Shown one piece after another: positions 22,181 to 32,411 of a DNA stretch of 64,000 nt. The stretch comes from Polynucleobacter sp. AP-Latsch-80-C2. GTDB taxonomy: Bacteria > Pseudomonadota > Gammaproteobacteria > Burkholderiales > Burkholderiaceae. Every line of letters begins with the position of its first letter. The stretch's first letter is position 1. The notes under the pieces are model-generated. The model did no database searches, was not told where the DNA came from, and saw only the letters and a program-made list of their open reading frames with translations. The translations under genes and the position numbers were made by a program. The DNA lies in contig NZ_JACVOY010000009.1 of assembly GCF_018882185.1 (NCBI RefSeq), forward strand, positions 56,239-120,238, read 5' to 3'.

Positions 22181-23044
22181 ATGAGTACATTTAAGCTCTG
22201 TGGGTTTGATGTTGGTTTGCATCATCGCTTCTTTCTCATTGCTGGTACCTGTGTCATTGAGTCTGAGCAGTCGGCTATTGATGTTGCTGGCCAATTAAAG
22301 GAAGTTACTTCCTCACTAAACATTCCGTTTATCTACAAATCCTCTTTTGACAAAGCCAACCGCTCTTCGGGCACTTCTTTTAGAGGTCTTGGAATGGATA
22401 GGGGGCTTGAAATCTTGGCTAAAGTCAAAAAGCAAATAGGCGTTCCTATTTTGACGGACGTGCATGATATTAGCGAGATTAAGTCTGTCTCTGAGGTGGT
22501 TGACGTGATGCAAACTCCGGCTTTTCTTTGTCGCCAAACAGACTTTATTCGTGCTTGTGCGCAAAGCGGAAAACCAGTGAACTTCAAAAAAGGGCAATTT
22601 CTTTCCCCACAAGAAATGCTTAATGTTATTGAAAAGGCACGGGTTGCTGCAGCTGAGAAAAATCTGCCGGACCAGTTTATGGTCTGCGAGCGCGGCGCCT
22701 CATTTGGTTATAACAATCTCGTATCGGATATGAGAAGTCTAGCCATTTTGCGGGAATCTCAAGCACCTGTGGTATTTGATGCTACTCATTCAGTCCAGTT
22801 GCCAGGTGGTCAAGGCAATTCAAGTGGTGGTCAGCGCGAGTTTGTCCCTGTGTTGGCTAGAGCTGCAGTAGCTGTTGGTGTGAGTGGCTTGTTTATGGAA
22901 ACTCACCCAGATCCTGCAAAGGCACTCTCCGATGGTCCCAATGCGGTGCCGTTAAACCGAATGAAAGAATTGCTTGAGTCACTTGTTGCGATCGATTCGG
23001 TTGTTAAGAAAAGTGGTTCATTTCTAGAAGATAGTTTTAAGTAA
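22181..23044 (+). CDS. kdsA: 3-deoxy-D-manno-octulosonate 8-phosphate synthase
   Basis: Condenses PEP with arabinose 5-phosphate for the Kdo sugar of lipopolysaccharide. The 287-residue protein keeps the family motifs FKGQFLSP-like [26 protein letters not shown] and [12 protein letters not shown], and the C-terminal ETHPDP metal/substrate motif. The N-terminal [11 protein letters not shown] is the usual IAGPCVIES with Thr for Pro. It lies between pyrG and eno, with purine-rich sequence AAAGAGA before the start. Confidence 0.96.
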   Translation: MSTFKLCGFDVGLHHRFFLIAGTCVIESEQSAIDVAGQLKEVTSSLNIPFIYKSSFDKANRSSGTSFRGLGMDRGLEILAKVKKQIGVPILTDVHDISEIKSVSEVVDVMQTPAFLCRQTDFIRACAQSGKPVNFKKGQFLSPQEMLNVIEKARVAAAEKNLPDQFMVCERGASFGYNNLVSDMRSLAILRESQAPVVFDATHSVQLPGGQGNSSGGQREFVPVLARAAVAVGVSGLFMETHPDPAKALSDGPNAVPLNRMKELLESLVAIDSVVKKSGSFLEDSFK

Positions 23045-23067
23045 TTTATTAAATAGAGTAGGTTTAA

Positions 23068-24390
<1,323 letters not shown>

Positions 24391-24408
24391 GATTATTTCC
24401 TTTAGATA

Positions 24409-24720
24409 ATGCGGATAGTCATTTACTCTATGCTGGTATTGCTCATTGCAATCCAGTACCCGCTTTGGCTGGGGAAGGGTGGATGGATTAAAGTTTATGA
24501 AATGGAAAAACAGGTAGAGCTACAAGAGGCAAAAAATAGTCTCTTGGCTCTACGCAATGCAAAATTATCAGGTGACGTAAAAGATTTGAAGGATGGCACG
24601 CGAGCCATTGAAGAGCGCGCTCGTGTTGAGCATGGTCTCATAAAAGAAGGTGAGTTCTTTGTTCAAATCCTCCCAGCTGATAAATCCTCTGCCAGCACCA
24701 AAGAAGAAGGTGCTAAATAA
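24409..24720 (+). CDS. ftsB: Cell division protein FtsB
   Basis: A 103-residue bitopic protein: one N-terminal membrane segment (VIYSMLVLLIAIQYPLWLG, followed by KGGW) and a periplasmic coiled coil (roughly residues 28-70, VELQEAKNSLLALRNAKL), then IEERARVEHGLIKEGEFFVQ, the conserved C-terminal motif of FtsB/DivIC. It forms the FtsQLB complex at the septum. Position right after eno matches the E. coli order. A low-complexity tail ends the protein. Confidence 0.93.
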   Translation: MRIVIYSMLVLLIAIQYPLWLGKGGWIKVYEMEKQVELQEAKNSLLALRNAKLSGDVKDLKDGTRAIEERARVEHGLIKEGEFFVQILPADKSSASTKEEGAK

Positions 24721-24733
24721 ATTATTCTGGTGT

Positions 24734-25699
24734 TTAATGGCCGCCCGACGGGGGTCGTGTTGCATCACTGAGTAAATCTGTTTTAAATACCTGCTCACAA
24801 TCCACGGCATCAAAGCGATAGGGCTTTGCGCAAAAATCGCAGAAAGTCTCCACAATGCCCTGTTCGTCAATAATGCTCTGCACTTCATCCTGACCAAGCA
24901 TTCTGAGAACATCGGCAACCTTAGCGCGTGAGCAACGGCAGGCGAAACTGATTGGACGGGGTGGAAAGCTTCGTACCCCGTTTTCCACAGACTCCTCCAG
25001 AAATAAGCGACGTAATATTGTTGCGGGTGGCAGGGTAAGTAATTCTTCGCTGGTAATAGTTTCACCTAAGGTTTGAATGCGAGACCATCCCTCGGCTGCC
25101 ACCTGTGGATCTAAGTGAGCATGGCCACCCGAGTCTGGAAGTCGCTGTAATAGCAAGCCACCCACATGAGTTTCATTCGAACTTAGCCAAATGCGCGTTT
25201 CCAGCTGTTCAGAGTTCTGCATATAGAGGGCAATGGCTTCAGCTGCGCTTGTAACGGGCTTAATCACCGTGCCTTGATGATCTTGTAGGGCAACGATACC
25301 CTGGTAGGGCGGTTGACCTGGTTCGCGATCAGCGGGGTCTAAGGTGATCACTAGTCTTCCAGTGTTATTGGCATCCAACAGCTCACCTAAGCTAGCATCT
25401 GGAGAGATTTTAGAGGGGTCTACGGATAGCTTTACTGTGGCACGCATCGATAAGTCGGACTTGCATTCCACAACTAGTAGCTGAATTGGACCCTTACTTT
25501 GAGCTTGAATAATGAGAGTCCCATTAAATTTCAGGCTTGCCGTCAGGAGGGTTGCAGCACCCACAAAATCCCCCAAGATTTTGCGTATGGCTGGAGGGTC
25601 ATTACGACGCTCTAACACTGCCTGCCAGGCAGTCCCAATGGATACAATTTCCCCGCGAACAGGGGCCCCATCACACATAAACACTAACAATTCATTCAT
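24734..25699 (-). CDS. hslO: Redox-regulated chaperone Hsp33
   Basis: A 321-residue cytoplasmic holdase activated by oxidation. The zinc centre is intact near the C terminus: CRCSRAKVADVLRMLG supplies the CxC pair and FCDFCAKPYRF the CxxC pair. N-terminal features of the family include TASLKFNGTLIIQAQSKGPI and the GEXXTSEELL linker. It is convergent with ftsB and divergent from gltX, with only 64 bp to the gltX start. Confidence 0.96.
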   Translation of the reverse strand: MNELLVFMCDGAPVRGEIVSIGTAWQAVLERRNDPPAIRKILGDFVGAATLLTASLKFNGTLIIQAQSKGPIQLLVVECKSDLSMRATVKLSVDPSKISPDASLGELLDANNTGRLVITLDPADREPGQPPYQGIVALQDHQGTVIKPVTSAAEAIALYMQNSEQLETRIWLSSNETHVGGLLLQRLPDSGGHAHLDPQVAAEGWSRIQTLGETITSEELLTLPPATILRRLFLEESVENGVRSFPPRPISFACRCSRAKVADVLRMLGQDEVQSIIDEQGIVETFCDFCAKPYRFDAVDCEQVFKTDLLSDATRPPSGGH

Positions 25700-25726
25700 A
25701 AGGCAAAGTATCCATGTTTTTTAATT

Positions 25727-25756
25727 TTGCCGTCAATAAGTCTGACCTGAGATAAT
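25727..25756 (+). promoter_or_regulatory. Promoter of gltX with -10 adjacent to the start codon
   Basis: TTGCCG (25727-25732), an 18-nt spacer and GATAAT (25751-25756). The gltX ATG starts at 25764, only 7 nt after the -10, so transcription would begin essentially at the initiation codon. No Shine-Dalgarno is visible. Confidence 0.5.
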
Positions 25757-25763
25757 GTAATTT

Positions 25764-27158
25764 ATGCATATTCGTACACGTTTCGCCCCTAGTCCCACGG
25801 GCTTTATTCATCTGGGCAACCTTCGCAGCGCTCTCTATCCCTGGGCATTTGCTCGCCACAATAAAGGCGACTTTATTTTGAGGATTGAAGATACTGATCT
25901 TGAGCGTTCTACTCAGGAGGCTGTGGACGTCATTATTGAGGGAATGTCTTGGTTAGGCCTGGATTTGGATGAGGGTCCAATTTACCAAATGCAACGTATT
26001 GATCGATATCGCGAAGTTGTTAAGCACATGCTAGATGCTGGACTTGCATACCCTTGTTACATGAGTGAAGAGGAATTGAATAAGCTTCGCGACGAACAAA
26101 TGACCAATAAAGAGAAGCCGCGCTATAACGGTCTATGGAGGCCTGAACCTGGTAAGGCGCTTCCACCCATTCCCGAGGGCATTCTTCCGGTAATCCGCTT
26201 TAAGAATCCCATTGGAGGCAGTGTTATTTGGAATGATGCTGTTAAAGGGACGATTGAAATCAGCAATGATGAGTTGGATGATTTGGTGATCGCTCGTCCT
26301 GATGGCACGCCAACCTATAACTTCTGCGTTGTCGTTGATGACTTGGATATGAATATTACCCATGTAATACGTGGAGATGATCATGTCAACAACACCCCTA
26401 GGCAGATCAATATTATGAAGGCTTTGGGCGGGGCACCTCCTGTCTATGCACATTTACCAACAGTCTTAAATGATAGTGGTGAAAAAATGAGTAAGCGCAA
26501 TGGCGCTATGAGCGTGCGCGATTATCAGAAAGCAGGATACTTGCCTGAGGCTATTCTGAATTACCTTGCGCGTCTTGGTTGGTCTCATGGTGATGCGGAG
26601 GTATTTACTAAAGAGCAGTTTGTTGATTGGTTTGATCTGGAAAGTTTAGGTCGCTCTCCCGCTCAACATAATCCAGAAAAATTGCTCTGGTTAAATCACC
26701 AATACATTCAACAAGCAGATCCAGAGAAATTAGCGCTTGCAGTTAAGCCCTTTGCACATGCATTAGGAATTGACACAGAAAGTGGACCTCATTTTGTGCA
26801 GGTAGTTGGGTTGCTGAAGGATCGTGCGAATACTTTGATTGAAATAGCAGAGGGGGCTAAATTATTTTATTTGCCGCCGCCTAACCCAAGCGCAGAACAG
26901 TTGGCTGAAAATATTCCTCAGGCGATTATTCCAGTCCTCAAGGATTTTATTCGTGTCCTTGACTCCTCGGAGCAAAGTAAAGAAGCATACGGTGCTGCAT
27001 TTAAGCAGATTTTGGCTCAGCACCAAATTAAAATGCCAGCCTTGGCGATGCCCGTTCGATACGCCTTATTTGCTACAACCCAGACTCCAGCGATCGATTC
27101 TGTATTGGTGGTTTTGGGCAAGGATGAAGCAATTAAAAGGCTCTCCAAGGTGGTCTAG
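25764..27158 (+). CDS. gltX: Glutamyl-tRNA synthetase
   Basis: Class I aminoacyl-tRNA synthetase of 464 residues. The HIGH-like motif is in [19 protein letters not shown] and the KMSKS motif in [11 protein letters not shown]. The C-terminal helical anticodon-binding domain includes WLNHQYIQ. It is likely read as a leaderless or near-leaderless mRNA. The three tRNA genes that follow include tRNA-Glu, its own substrate. Confidence 0.97.
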   Translation: MHIRTRFAPSPTGFIHLGNLRSALYPWAFARHNKGDFILRIEDTDLERSTQEAVDVIIEGMSWLGLDLDEGPIYQMQRIDRYREVVKHMLDAGLAYPCYMSEEELNKLRDEQMTNKEKPRYNGLWRPEPGKALPPIPEGILPVIRFKNPIGGSVIWNDAVKGTIEISNDELDDLVIARPDGTPTYNFCVVVDDLDMNITHVIRGDDHVNNTPRQINIMKALGGAPPVYAHLPTVLNDSGEKMSKRNGAMSVRDYQKAGYLPEAILNYLARLGWSHGDAEVFTKEQFVDWFDLESLGRSPAQHNPEKLLWLNHQYIQQADPEKLALAVKPFAHALGIDTESGPHFVQVVGLLKDRANTLIEIAEGAKLFYLPPPNPSAEQLAENIPQAIIPVLKDFIRVLDSSEQSKEAYGAAFKQILAQHQIKMPALAMPVRYALFATTQTPAIDSVLVVLGKDEAIKRLSKVV

Positions 27159-27166
27159 TAGTCAAT

Positions 27167-27196
27167 TTGCGCACTCGCACAAAAATAGGCTAAAAT
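27167..27196 (+). promoter_or_regulatory. Candidate promoter of the tRNA-Ala/Glu/Asp operon
   Basis: TTGCGC (27167-27172), an 18-nt spacer and TAAAAT (27191-27196), about 44 nt before the tRNA-Ala 5' end. The -35 matches only its TTG; the -10 matches 5 of 6. Confidence 0.4.
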
Positions 27197-27239
27197 CTTG
27201 GATTGTTTTGAGTGTCTTGTAGTTTTATTGCGAGATTTC

Positions 27240-27315
<76 letters not shown>

Positions 27316-27351
27316 AGCATTTAAAATAGAGACGTATTTGTAGTAGTCCAG

Positions 27352-27427
27352 GTCCCCATCGTCTAGAGGCCTAGGACATCACCCTTTCACGGTGAGTACG
27401 GGGGTTCGAATCCCCCTGGGGACGCCA
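27352..27427 (+). tRNA. tRNA-Glu (anticodon TTC)
   Basis: GTCCCCA (27352-27358) pairs with TGGGGAC (27417-27423), discriminator G, encoded CCA. Anticodon loop CTTTCAC in a CACC/GGTG stem, D arm TCGTCTAGAGGCCTAGGACA, T loop GTTCGAA. Middle gene of the tRNA cluster after gltX. Confidence 0.97.
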
Positions 27428-27469
27428 GTTTTTTTTGGTTAGTTTTAAATGTAGTGCTCGTTGTAATTT

Positions 27470-27546
27470 GGAGCGGTAGTTCAGTTGGTTAGAATATCGG
27501 CCTGTCACGCCGAGGGTCGCGGGTTCGAGTCCCGTCCGCTCCGCCA
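27470..27546 (+). tRNA. tRNA-Asp (anticodon GTC)
   Basis: GGAGCGG (27470-27476) pairs with CCGCTCC (27536-27542), discriminator G, encoded CCA. Anticodon loop CTGTCAC in a CGGC/GCCG stem, T arm GCGGG-TTCGAGT-CCCGT. Last gene of the cluster, closed by a terminator. Confidence 0.97.
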
Positions 27547-27560
27547 GAATAAGTGACGAA

Positions 27561-27586
27561 AAGCCCGAGAAATCGGGCTTTTTTAT
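27561..27586 (+). terminator. Rho-independent terminator of the tRNA cluster
   Basis: AAGCCCGA-GAAA-TCGGGCTT followed by a T-run: an 8-bp stem and GAAA tetraloop, 15 bp after tRNA-Asp. It marks the left edge of the accessory block. Confidence 0.92.
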
Positions 27587-27625
27587 TTATTTGTCTTATG
27601 TGGTGTATTTAATAGCTCAAACTTT

Positions 27626-27850
27626 ATGCCTTCAAATAAGAAAAATACTCCTGCTGGTCAAAGACCTAGCTATGCTGAAACTACTTTAATAGAAGATGTG
27701 CTTGAGGCTAATCGAAATGTTGGTGAACATATCGATTCTTTAACAAGAAGATCAACTCTTATTCAGGAGCGATTGGCAATGTTGCATCCAGAAGTCACCA
27801 TTAGGGTGATCAGAAGAATTCTTACAAAAGATTTAGAAAATCTTGGGTAA
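27626..27850 (+). CDS. Small hypothetical protein with a HIDSLTRR...TLIQE motif
   Basis: A 74-residue soluble, basic protein of unknown family. Its second half (about residues 33-70, from GEHIDSLTRRSTLIQERL) closely resembles the C-terminal half of a second reading frame at 34.9-35.0 kb (GKHIDSLTRRPTLIQEHL). The two similar segments bracket the accessory lipid-type block. It lies directly after the tRNA terminator and has no clear Shine-Dalgarno. The conservation of the motif between copies argues that it is or was translated. Function unknown. Confidence 0.55.
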   Translation: MPSNKKNTPAGQRPSYAETTLIEDVLEANRNVGEHIDSLTRRSTLIQERLAMLHPEVTIRVIRRILTKDLENLG

Positions 27851-27897
27851 GGTTTTTCTCTCTATACTCGACCCATTCATTTGTCAGGAAATTCAAT

Positions 27898-28764
27898 ATG
27901 TCTTTTAAATTCAAACTTGCCACGCTTGCCCCAGTTGCTATTTCAATGACTGCTTACATGCCCTTATCCTATGCGCAGCAATCTTCTGACTCAGATGTGC
28001 CTAATTCGGGTACTTATGTTGGCATTGGTGTCGGAACTAACTCAACACAATTCAACGGTCAAACACTCTCAGGTACAGGGCTCACCACAGATACTGTTGC
28101 CGGCAGATCAGCAAGTGGAATTGGCAGCGGTGAGACTGGGGTCGTTTTTGGTCCCACAAAGTCAATCTCACCATCTGTGCAGATAGGATATTTTAAAAAA
28201 TTTGAGGACTCAAATTATTTGTGGGGTACAAAATTATCATACAGCTATATTGGCGGCTCCCCGGCGACTACGTACAATGTTCAGCTACCTCAATACGGAA
28301 CTTTTCCCAATGGCAAGCCGTTGACTGGTGGCAATGCGGTGACAAGTTCATATCAAAAATCCATTACCAATCAAATATCATTCATTCCATACTTTGGTAA
28401 GGCTCTAGAAAAGGGGATGATTTATTTTGGTGTAGGACCGACATATTCCCAAGTAAGGTCAACCACTAATGGATTGGTTGGATATGCACAGATTGATGGT
28501 CGCACTGTAGATGTCAGTGGTGCGCCACAATCTTTTATTTCTTCGCAATGGGTTTACGGAGGTGCCGCAATGATTGGCGGCTCATATTTCATAGATAAAA
28601 ACTGGTTCTTGGATCTAAACTATACCTATGCAATGACTCAGAATAAGACTTCTAATCGTGTCTCTCCATTTTCCAATCCTCCCACCACTGGTTTTTTGAT
28701 TGGCAGCTCCACTGGCACTGCAATGGTTCAGACAATAGGCCTTACTCTTAACAAGCTTTTTTAG
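27898..28764 (+). CDS. Outer-membrane beta-barrel protein, porin-like
   Basis: A 288-residue exported protein. A signal peptide (KLATLAPVAISMTAYMPLSYA-Q cleavage) is followed by alternating hydrophobic/aromatic strands, Gly/Ser/Thr-rich loops and a C-terminal aromatic residue (TLNKLF), all typical of outer-membrane barrels. Strand-like segments include SVQIGYFKKF, WGTKLSYSYIGG and WFLDLNYTYAM. It resembles generic outer-membrane protein beta-barrel families; transport substrate unknown. AGGAAATTCAAT precedes the ATG. It is the first gene of the accessory block after the small hypothetical protein. Confidence 0.7.
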   Translation: MSFKFKLATLAPVAISMTAYMPLSYAQQSSDSDVPNSGTYVGIGVGTNSTQFNGQTLSGTGLTTDTVAGRSASGIGSGETGVVFGPTKSISPSVQIGYFKKFEDSNYLWGTKLSYSYIGGSPATTYNVQLPQYGTFPNGKPLTGGNAVTSSYQKSITNQISFIPYFGKALEKGMIYFGVGPTYSQVRSTTNGLVGYAQIDGRTVDVSGAPQSFISSQWVYGGAAMIGGSYFIDKNWFLDLNYTYAMTQNKTSNRVSPFSNPPTTGFLIGSSTGTAMVQTIGLTLNKLF

Positions 28765-28800
28765 AATTAGGTAGATACATATTATTAGGTTGCTCGAATG

Positions 28801-28825
28801 CCTTCTATTCAAAATTTATAGAAGG
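28801..28825. other. Inverted repeat in the gap before the sterol desaturase gene
   Basis: CCTTCTAT (28801-28808) and ATAGAAGG (28818-28825) form an 8-bp perfect stem around a 9-nt AT loop. There is no T-run, so it is not a standard terminator; it may end the barrel gene weakly or be an operator for the desaturase promoter just downstream. Confidence 0.45.
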
Positions 28826-28868
28826 TAGGCTCTGTGACGAACTGTTGAGCCCCCGCTAAAATAGGAGT

Positions 28869-29939
28869 ATGAACATTCAGCTGCTTAATCAGGTCGTCCT
28901 TTTAGCCATCCCAATTTTCCTTATTTTGATGTTAGGTGAATTTATTTATGGACTTTTGATTAAAAAAAATACATATCGCCTAAACGACACCATCAGCAGT
29001 CTTAGTCAAGGTCTTCTGAGTCAAGCTATTTTGATGTGCCTTATTTTTTTTCAAATCGGGGCCTATGAATTGGTATATCAATATATCGGGTTTACATCTT
29101 TTGGTCTATTTTGGGAAGCTTGGTATGGTTGGATTTGTGCATTTTTAGTTTATGATTTTTTAGACTATTGGCTGCATAGACTAAGTCATCAATCAGCTTT
29201 ACTTTGGGGCTCCCATGTTATTCATCATCAAAGTCAATTATTTAATTTTTCTACGGCATTAAGACAAGAGAGTTTTTTTCCCATCATTGCCTGCATATTT
29301 TTCGCAGTAATGGCGCTTGTCGGAATACCGCCATATGAATTTGTACTAGTTGGCTTCATTGTATTAATCTATCAATTCTGGATTCACACCGAACATATCG
29401 GTAAATTGGGATGGATTGATAGTTTTTTTTCAACCCCATCCAATCATCGCGTTCATCACTCCATTAATCATGAATACATAGATAAGAATTTTGGTGCCGT
29501 TTTAATTATTTGGGACCGTATTTTTGGAACTTATCAGAAAGAGGAGGGTAAGTGTATTTACGGCACTCAAACCCCATTAAATTCATGGAATCCAATCTGG
29601 GCCCTTAGCTCTATATTTGCTGGTTTATACACCAAGATATGCAAATCCTCTGGACCAGTTAATATATTCTCGATCCTTTTGAAGAGTCCTGCTTGGGATC
29701 CAGAGGCAAAAAAAGAGGTGCATTTGCCAAACATTAAACCGTCTCATGAAGTCTATAACCCTCCTTTAAGCGGATATCAAAAATATGCCGCACTAGGCAT
29801 TTTTTCTTTAACCGTGATGTTTTCTATCAATTTTTATATTGATGGGAATCGGTTTAATTATCCTGAGAAAATTTTAGACGTAACAATTATTTGTATTGGC
29901 TTATATTACGTTGGATATTTTATGGAATCAAAAAAGTGA
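28869..29939 (+). CDS. Sterol desaturase/fatty acid hydroxylase family membrane protein, long form
   Basis: A 356-residue integral membrane protein of the di-iron fatty acid hydroxylase superfamily. The histidine boxes are HRLSH (residues 103-107), HVIHH (116-120), and NHRVHH with HEYIDKNFG further on. Hydrophobic segments flank the boxes, and a C-terminal extension carries two further membrane segments (near 315-330 and 340-352) after a polar stretch. Family members hydroxylate or desaturate lipid acyl chains or sterols at the membrane. TAAAAT (28857-28862) sits exactly 6 nt before the ATG. Substrate unknown; context suggests acyl chains tied to the ACP/ketosynthase in this block. Confidence 0.8.
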   Translation: MNIQLLNQVVLLAIPIFLILMLGEFIYGLLIKKNTYRLNDTISSLSQGLLSQAILMCLIFFQIGAYELVYQYIGFTSFGLFWEAWYGWICAFLVYDFLDYWLHRLSHQSALLWGSHVIHHQSQLFNFSTALRQESFFPIIACIFFAVMALVGIPPYEFVLVGFIVLIYQFWIHTEHIGKLGWIDSFFSTPSNHRVHHSINHEYIDKNFGAVLIIWDRIFGTYQKEEGKCIYGTQTPLNSWNPIWALSSIFAGLYTKICKSSGPVNIFSILLKSPAWDPEAKKEVHLPNIKPSHEVYNPPLSGYQKYAALGIFSLTVMFSINFYIDGNRFNYPEKILDVTIICIGLYYVGYFMESKK

Positions 29940-29969
29940 ATAGCTTATGCTACCCATTCAAAAGCATTT

Positions 29970-30731
29970 TTATTCAAATCTATAAGCCAGGGCCATAAAA
30001 AGATTATCTTGGAAGGATCGGCTCATCACGGGACTATTACTAATCCCACTTCCCATCCACTTGCGCTTTCCATAAACATTGATATACCAGCTATCAATAA
30101 TCGGAATTTCTAATAAGAAGCCTGCCATTAAATTGGTTGTAGCAGGGGCCGTGTAACTTTGATAGCCGATAGTATTGGCTTGTTGGCCTGTTACGCCATA
30201 GTAATAGTTTGCGTATTGACTTGATTGTTTTTCAATACCAAACTGCGGATAAAGGGTAATATTTTTGATTGTTTCAATTTTTCCAAAATAGGAAAATTCA
30301 TACAATGCGCCCTTAGATTGACTAAAGTCATGATAGGCATTGATAAGAAATGCACCAATTGGGGTTTCCTGAAAAGTGCCAATGCCAATGGGAAGTGGAT
30401 AGCGCTTCACAATAGTATTTGTTGTATAGGATGACTTCACAACATAATTATCAAGAATTGCCTTTCCAGTAATCTCAAGATAGCCATAACCAATTTTGGC
30501 CGTCTTGATGCCAAACATATCAATACGCACAAAAGCACGTTCATAATTTGCAAAGGCATAAGGCGCAACAAATGTTTGCGTACCGTAAGTGCCTAGATGC
30601 AAATTAGAGGTATAGGTTGCCAAGCCAATATCACCAACTATATGATCGGGTAAATCGTCGTCGATAGTTTGATCTTGCGCTAAGCAGCGCAAGGAATACA
30701 AGAAAAGAAGAAGAAAAAGGGAGCTACGCAT
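29970..30731 (-). CDS. MipA/OmpV family outer-membrane protein
   Basis: A 253-residue exported protein with signal peptide (SLFLLLFLYSLRCLA) and barrel-type strands. The segment ANYYYGVTGQQA followed by GYQSYTAP resembles the conserved YYGVSAAQA...YxPxAG region of MipA/OmpV, as does the final MALAYRFE strand. MipA binds murein-synthesis enzymes in E. coli, while other family members act as receptors or adhesins. It is the last gene of a minus-strand operon (hydrolase, desaturase, mipA-like; gaps of 16 and 18 bp). The convergent neighbour is the long desaturase. Confidence 0.72.
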   Translation of the reverse strand: MRSSLFLLLFLYSLRCLAQDQTIDDDLPDHIVGDIGLATYTSNLHLGTYGTQTFVAPYAFANYERAFVRIDMFGIKTAKIGYGYLEITGKAILDNYVVKSSYTTNTIVKRYPLPIGIGTFQETPIGAFLINAYHDFSQSKGALYEFSYFGKIETIKNITLYPQFGIEKQSSQYANYYYGVTGQQANTIGYQSYTAPATTNLMAGFLLEIPIIDSWYINVYGKRKWMGSGISNSPVMSRSFQDNLFMALAYRFE

Positions 30732-30749
30732 TGGTTAATGAGGTTTATC

Positions 30750-31487
30750 TCAATTAATATCGCGACCAGATAACATCTGTTTTACTTTGCGCTCTGAATC
30801 AAGATCAAACCCACACTCTACTTTACGTGATGAGTTCTCATAAGTCCCAAAAAGAATATCCCATATCGGAATACCGTAATTATTAGTGTGGCGATTATGC
30901 TCATGATGGATGCGATGCATTTCGGGTCTCACAATAATATAGCCTAGCCAACGGGGTGTTGGTGTATTGGTATGCTCCCAAAATTCAAAGATGCCAACCC
31001 AAAGAGATGCCCAAGCTGAGGATTCTATATTCAAGCCTAAGAGGGAATAAGAAACAATGTTAATAATGAAGGCATTTGCCAAAAAATCACTTGGGTGCGC
31101 GTATATTGCTGTTAAGGCTTCTATGCGATGCGTACTATGGTGTATCTGATGAAAAATTCTCCACATGAGATTATTATGATGACGTAAACGGTGCCACCAA
31201 TAAACAAAAAAGCTGATGCAAACATAAGCAATCAGGCCGTTCAGCCAATCAGGAGTATTGAGAAAAAAGCGAGATAAACTGGGGAAAAGGGCGATGCGCC
31301 CTAAATGCGGAACCAAATAAATACCAATTACTGTTGTTAGGAATACACCAAGGCCGCCAAAGATAAAAAGTCTAAGAAGCCATGATTTGTCTGAGCCATA
31401 TGGATGCAAAGGCCGAATTTTTTCTATCCCAATAAAAATACCCACCACAGCAATGCTGATAAAAATAGAAATCTCAGAAATTAACAC
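30750..31487 (-). CDS. Sterol desaturase/fatty acid hydroxylase family membrane protein, short form
   Basis: A 245-residue membrane protein with histidine boxes HRLRHH, HQIHHSTHR and MHRIHHEHNRHTNNYG, the di-iron ligands of the fatty acid hydroxylase superfamily. Four or so hydrophobic segments are visible (ISIFISIAVVGIFIGIEKI; FIFGGLGVFLTTVIGIYLV; LIAYVCISFFVYWW; and one after the second box). It ends with FGTYENS, like the long desaturase's FGTYQKE. Two members of this family in one block suggest two hydroxylation or desaturation steps on one product, or redundancy. Operon with the hydrolase upstream. Confidence 0.82.
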   Translation of the reverse strand: MLISEISIFISIAVVGIFIGIEKIRPLHPYGSDKSWLLRLFIFGGLGVFLTTVIGIYLVPHLGRIALFPSLSRFFLNTPDWLNGLIAYVCISFFVYWWHRLRHHNNLMWRIFHQIHHSTHRIEALTAIYAHPSDFLANAFIINIVSYSLLGLNIESSAWASLWVGIFEFWEHTNTPTPRWLGYIIVRPEMHRIHHEHNRHTNNYGIPIWDILFGTYENSSRKVECGFDLDSERKVKQMLSGRDIN

Positions 31488-31503
31488 CAGCTAATTTCCT
31501 TAA

Positions 31504-32376
31504 TTAAGTATTGAGATCGCGTTGCGTCTTTTCTAATCTTAGAAAGCGCTGCAATTCAGGAGAAATGATTTTATTTTTAATTTTTATAACGGCTAAGTTG
31601 TCATGCATTTCTTTAAAAAAATCAGCTGTCTCATAAGCAACCGTTTCACGTTCATTATCAACCGTGATCATGTGATAGCTATTACCAAGATAAATTGTTC
31701 TTTTTATTTCCGAACTTACTGAATTTGTTAGAAGCTCAACATTATTCGGGTGAGCAATTTCATCATCTATTGCGTGAATTGCTAGCAAGGGGGCATTTAC
31801 ATTAGACAGGTTCTTTTTAACGTAAAAGCATAATTTATCCGCTTGAAAGATGTGATTTAGCGTCATATATGAACCGCCTACTTCAGAAATATCGAAGTTC
31901 AACATAGCCTTCTTTATATGTGCTCGAATTTGGATATTTTTGATTCCAAATGGGTCACGTTCTTTATATTTAAAACGCTCACCTAAGCCGAGCCAAATGC
32001 CAAGCCTGGTAAATATGCGATACCACGGGCTAGCCCAGCCGTTGTAATTTAATGTAGTGGAAAGACATACGATTGCATTAATACCATCAAGCGTTGATGC
32101 AACGCCTAGCGCTAAAGTTGCACCAAGTGAGATGCCACCTACGGATATTGGGGCAGACTCTGTATTTTGTAATTGATGGACAAAAGCGCAGGCCTCAGAA
32201 AGCCACTCTTTCCAATTGCCAGCTTGATCACCAAAACCATAACCCTTCAAGGCGGGTGTTTCGACTCGAAATCCATTCTTTCGCAAAATGTCCCCCAAAT
32301 AGTTCAACTCGATTGGGGAGGAGGAAAGCCCATGAAATAGTACAATAATGGGTGAGCAAGGTTGGGGACTATTCAT
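31504..32376 (-). CDS. Alpha/beta hydrolase, carboxylesterase/thioesterase-like
   Basis: A 290-residue hydrolase. LFHGLSSSPIEL forms the oxyanion region, GGISLG (Ser83) the nucleophile elbow, and HAIDDEIAHP and GNSYHMITVD hold the acidic residue and histidine. It resembles bacterial Est30-type carboxylesterases. In a block with an ACP and a ketosynthase it could release or transfer acyl chains. TAAAAT on the minus strand lies exactly 6 nt before the ATG with a TTGATT 16 nt further up, a leaderless start candidate. It is divergent from the DUF4118-ACP-ketosynthase operon across only 35 bp. Confidence 0.8.
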   Translation of the reverse strand: MNSPQPCSPIIVLFHGLSSSPIELNYLGDILRKNGFRVETPALKGYGFGDQAGNWKEWLSEACAFVHQLQNTESAPISVGGISLGATLALGVASTLDGINAIVCLSTTLNYNGWASPWYRIFTRLGIWLGLGERFKYKERDPFGIKNIQIRAHIKKAMLNFDISEVGGSYMTLNHIFQADKLCFYVKKNLSNVNAPLLAIHAIDDEIAHPNNVELLTNSVSSEIKRTIYLGNSYHMITVDNERETVAYETADFFKEMHDNLAVIKIKNKIISPELQRFLRLEKTQRDLNT

Positions 32377-32411
32377 GTAGGCATTTTAGGCCTTATGAAG
32401 GTAAAATCAAA
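32377..32411. promoter_or_regulatory. Compact divergent promoter region of the lipid-type block
   Basis: A 35-bp gap separates the two divergent operons. On the minus strand TAAAAT (32383-32388) is 6 nt from the hydrolase ATG; on the plus strand a TAAAAT (32402-32407) and GAAGGT precede the DUF4118 ATG. The two promoters overlap, so the operons are probably co-regulated. Confidence 0.5.

Noticed and set aside
24568..25065. 165-codon minus-strand frame overlapping ftsB and hslO
   Set aside because: Crosses two well-supported genes in another frame; no domain.
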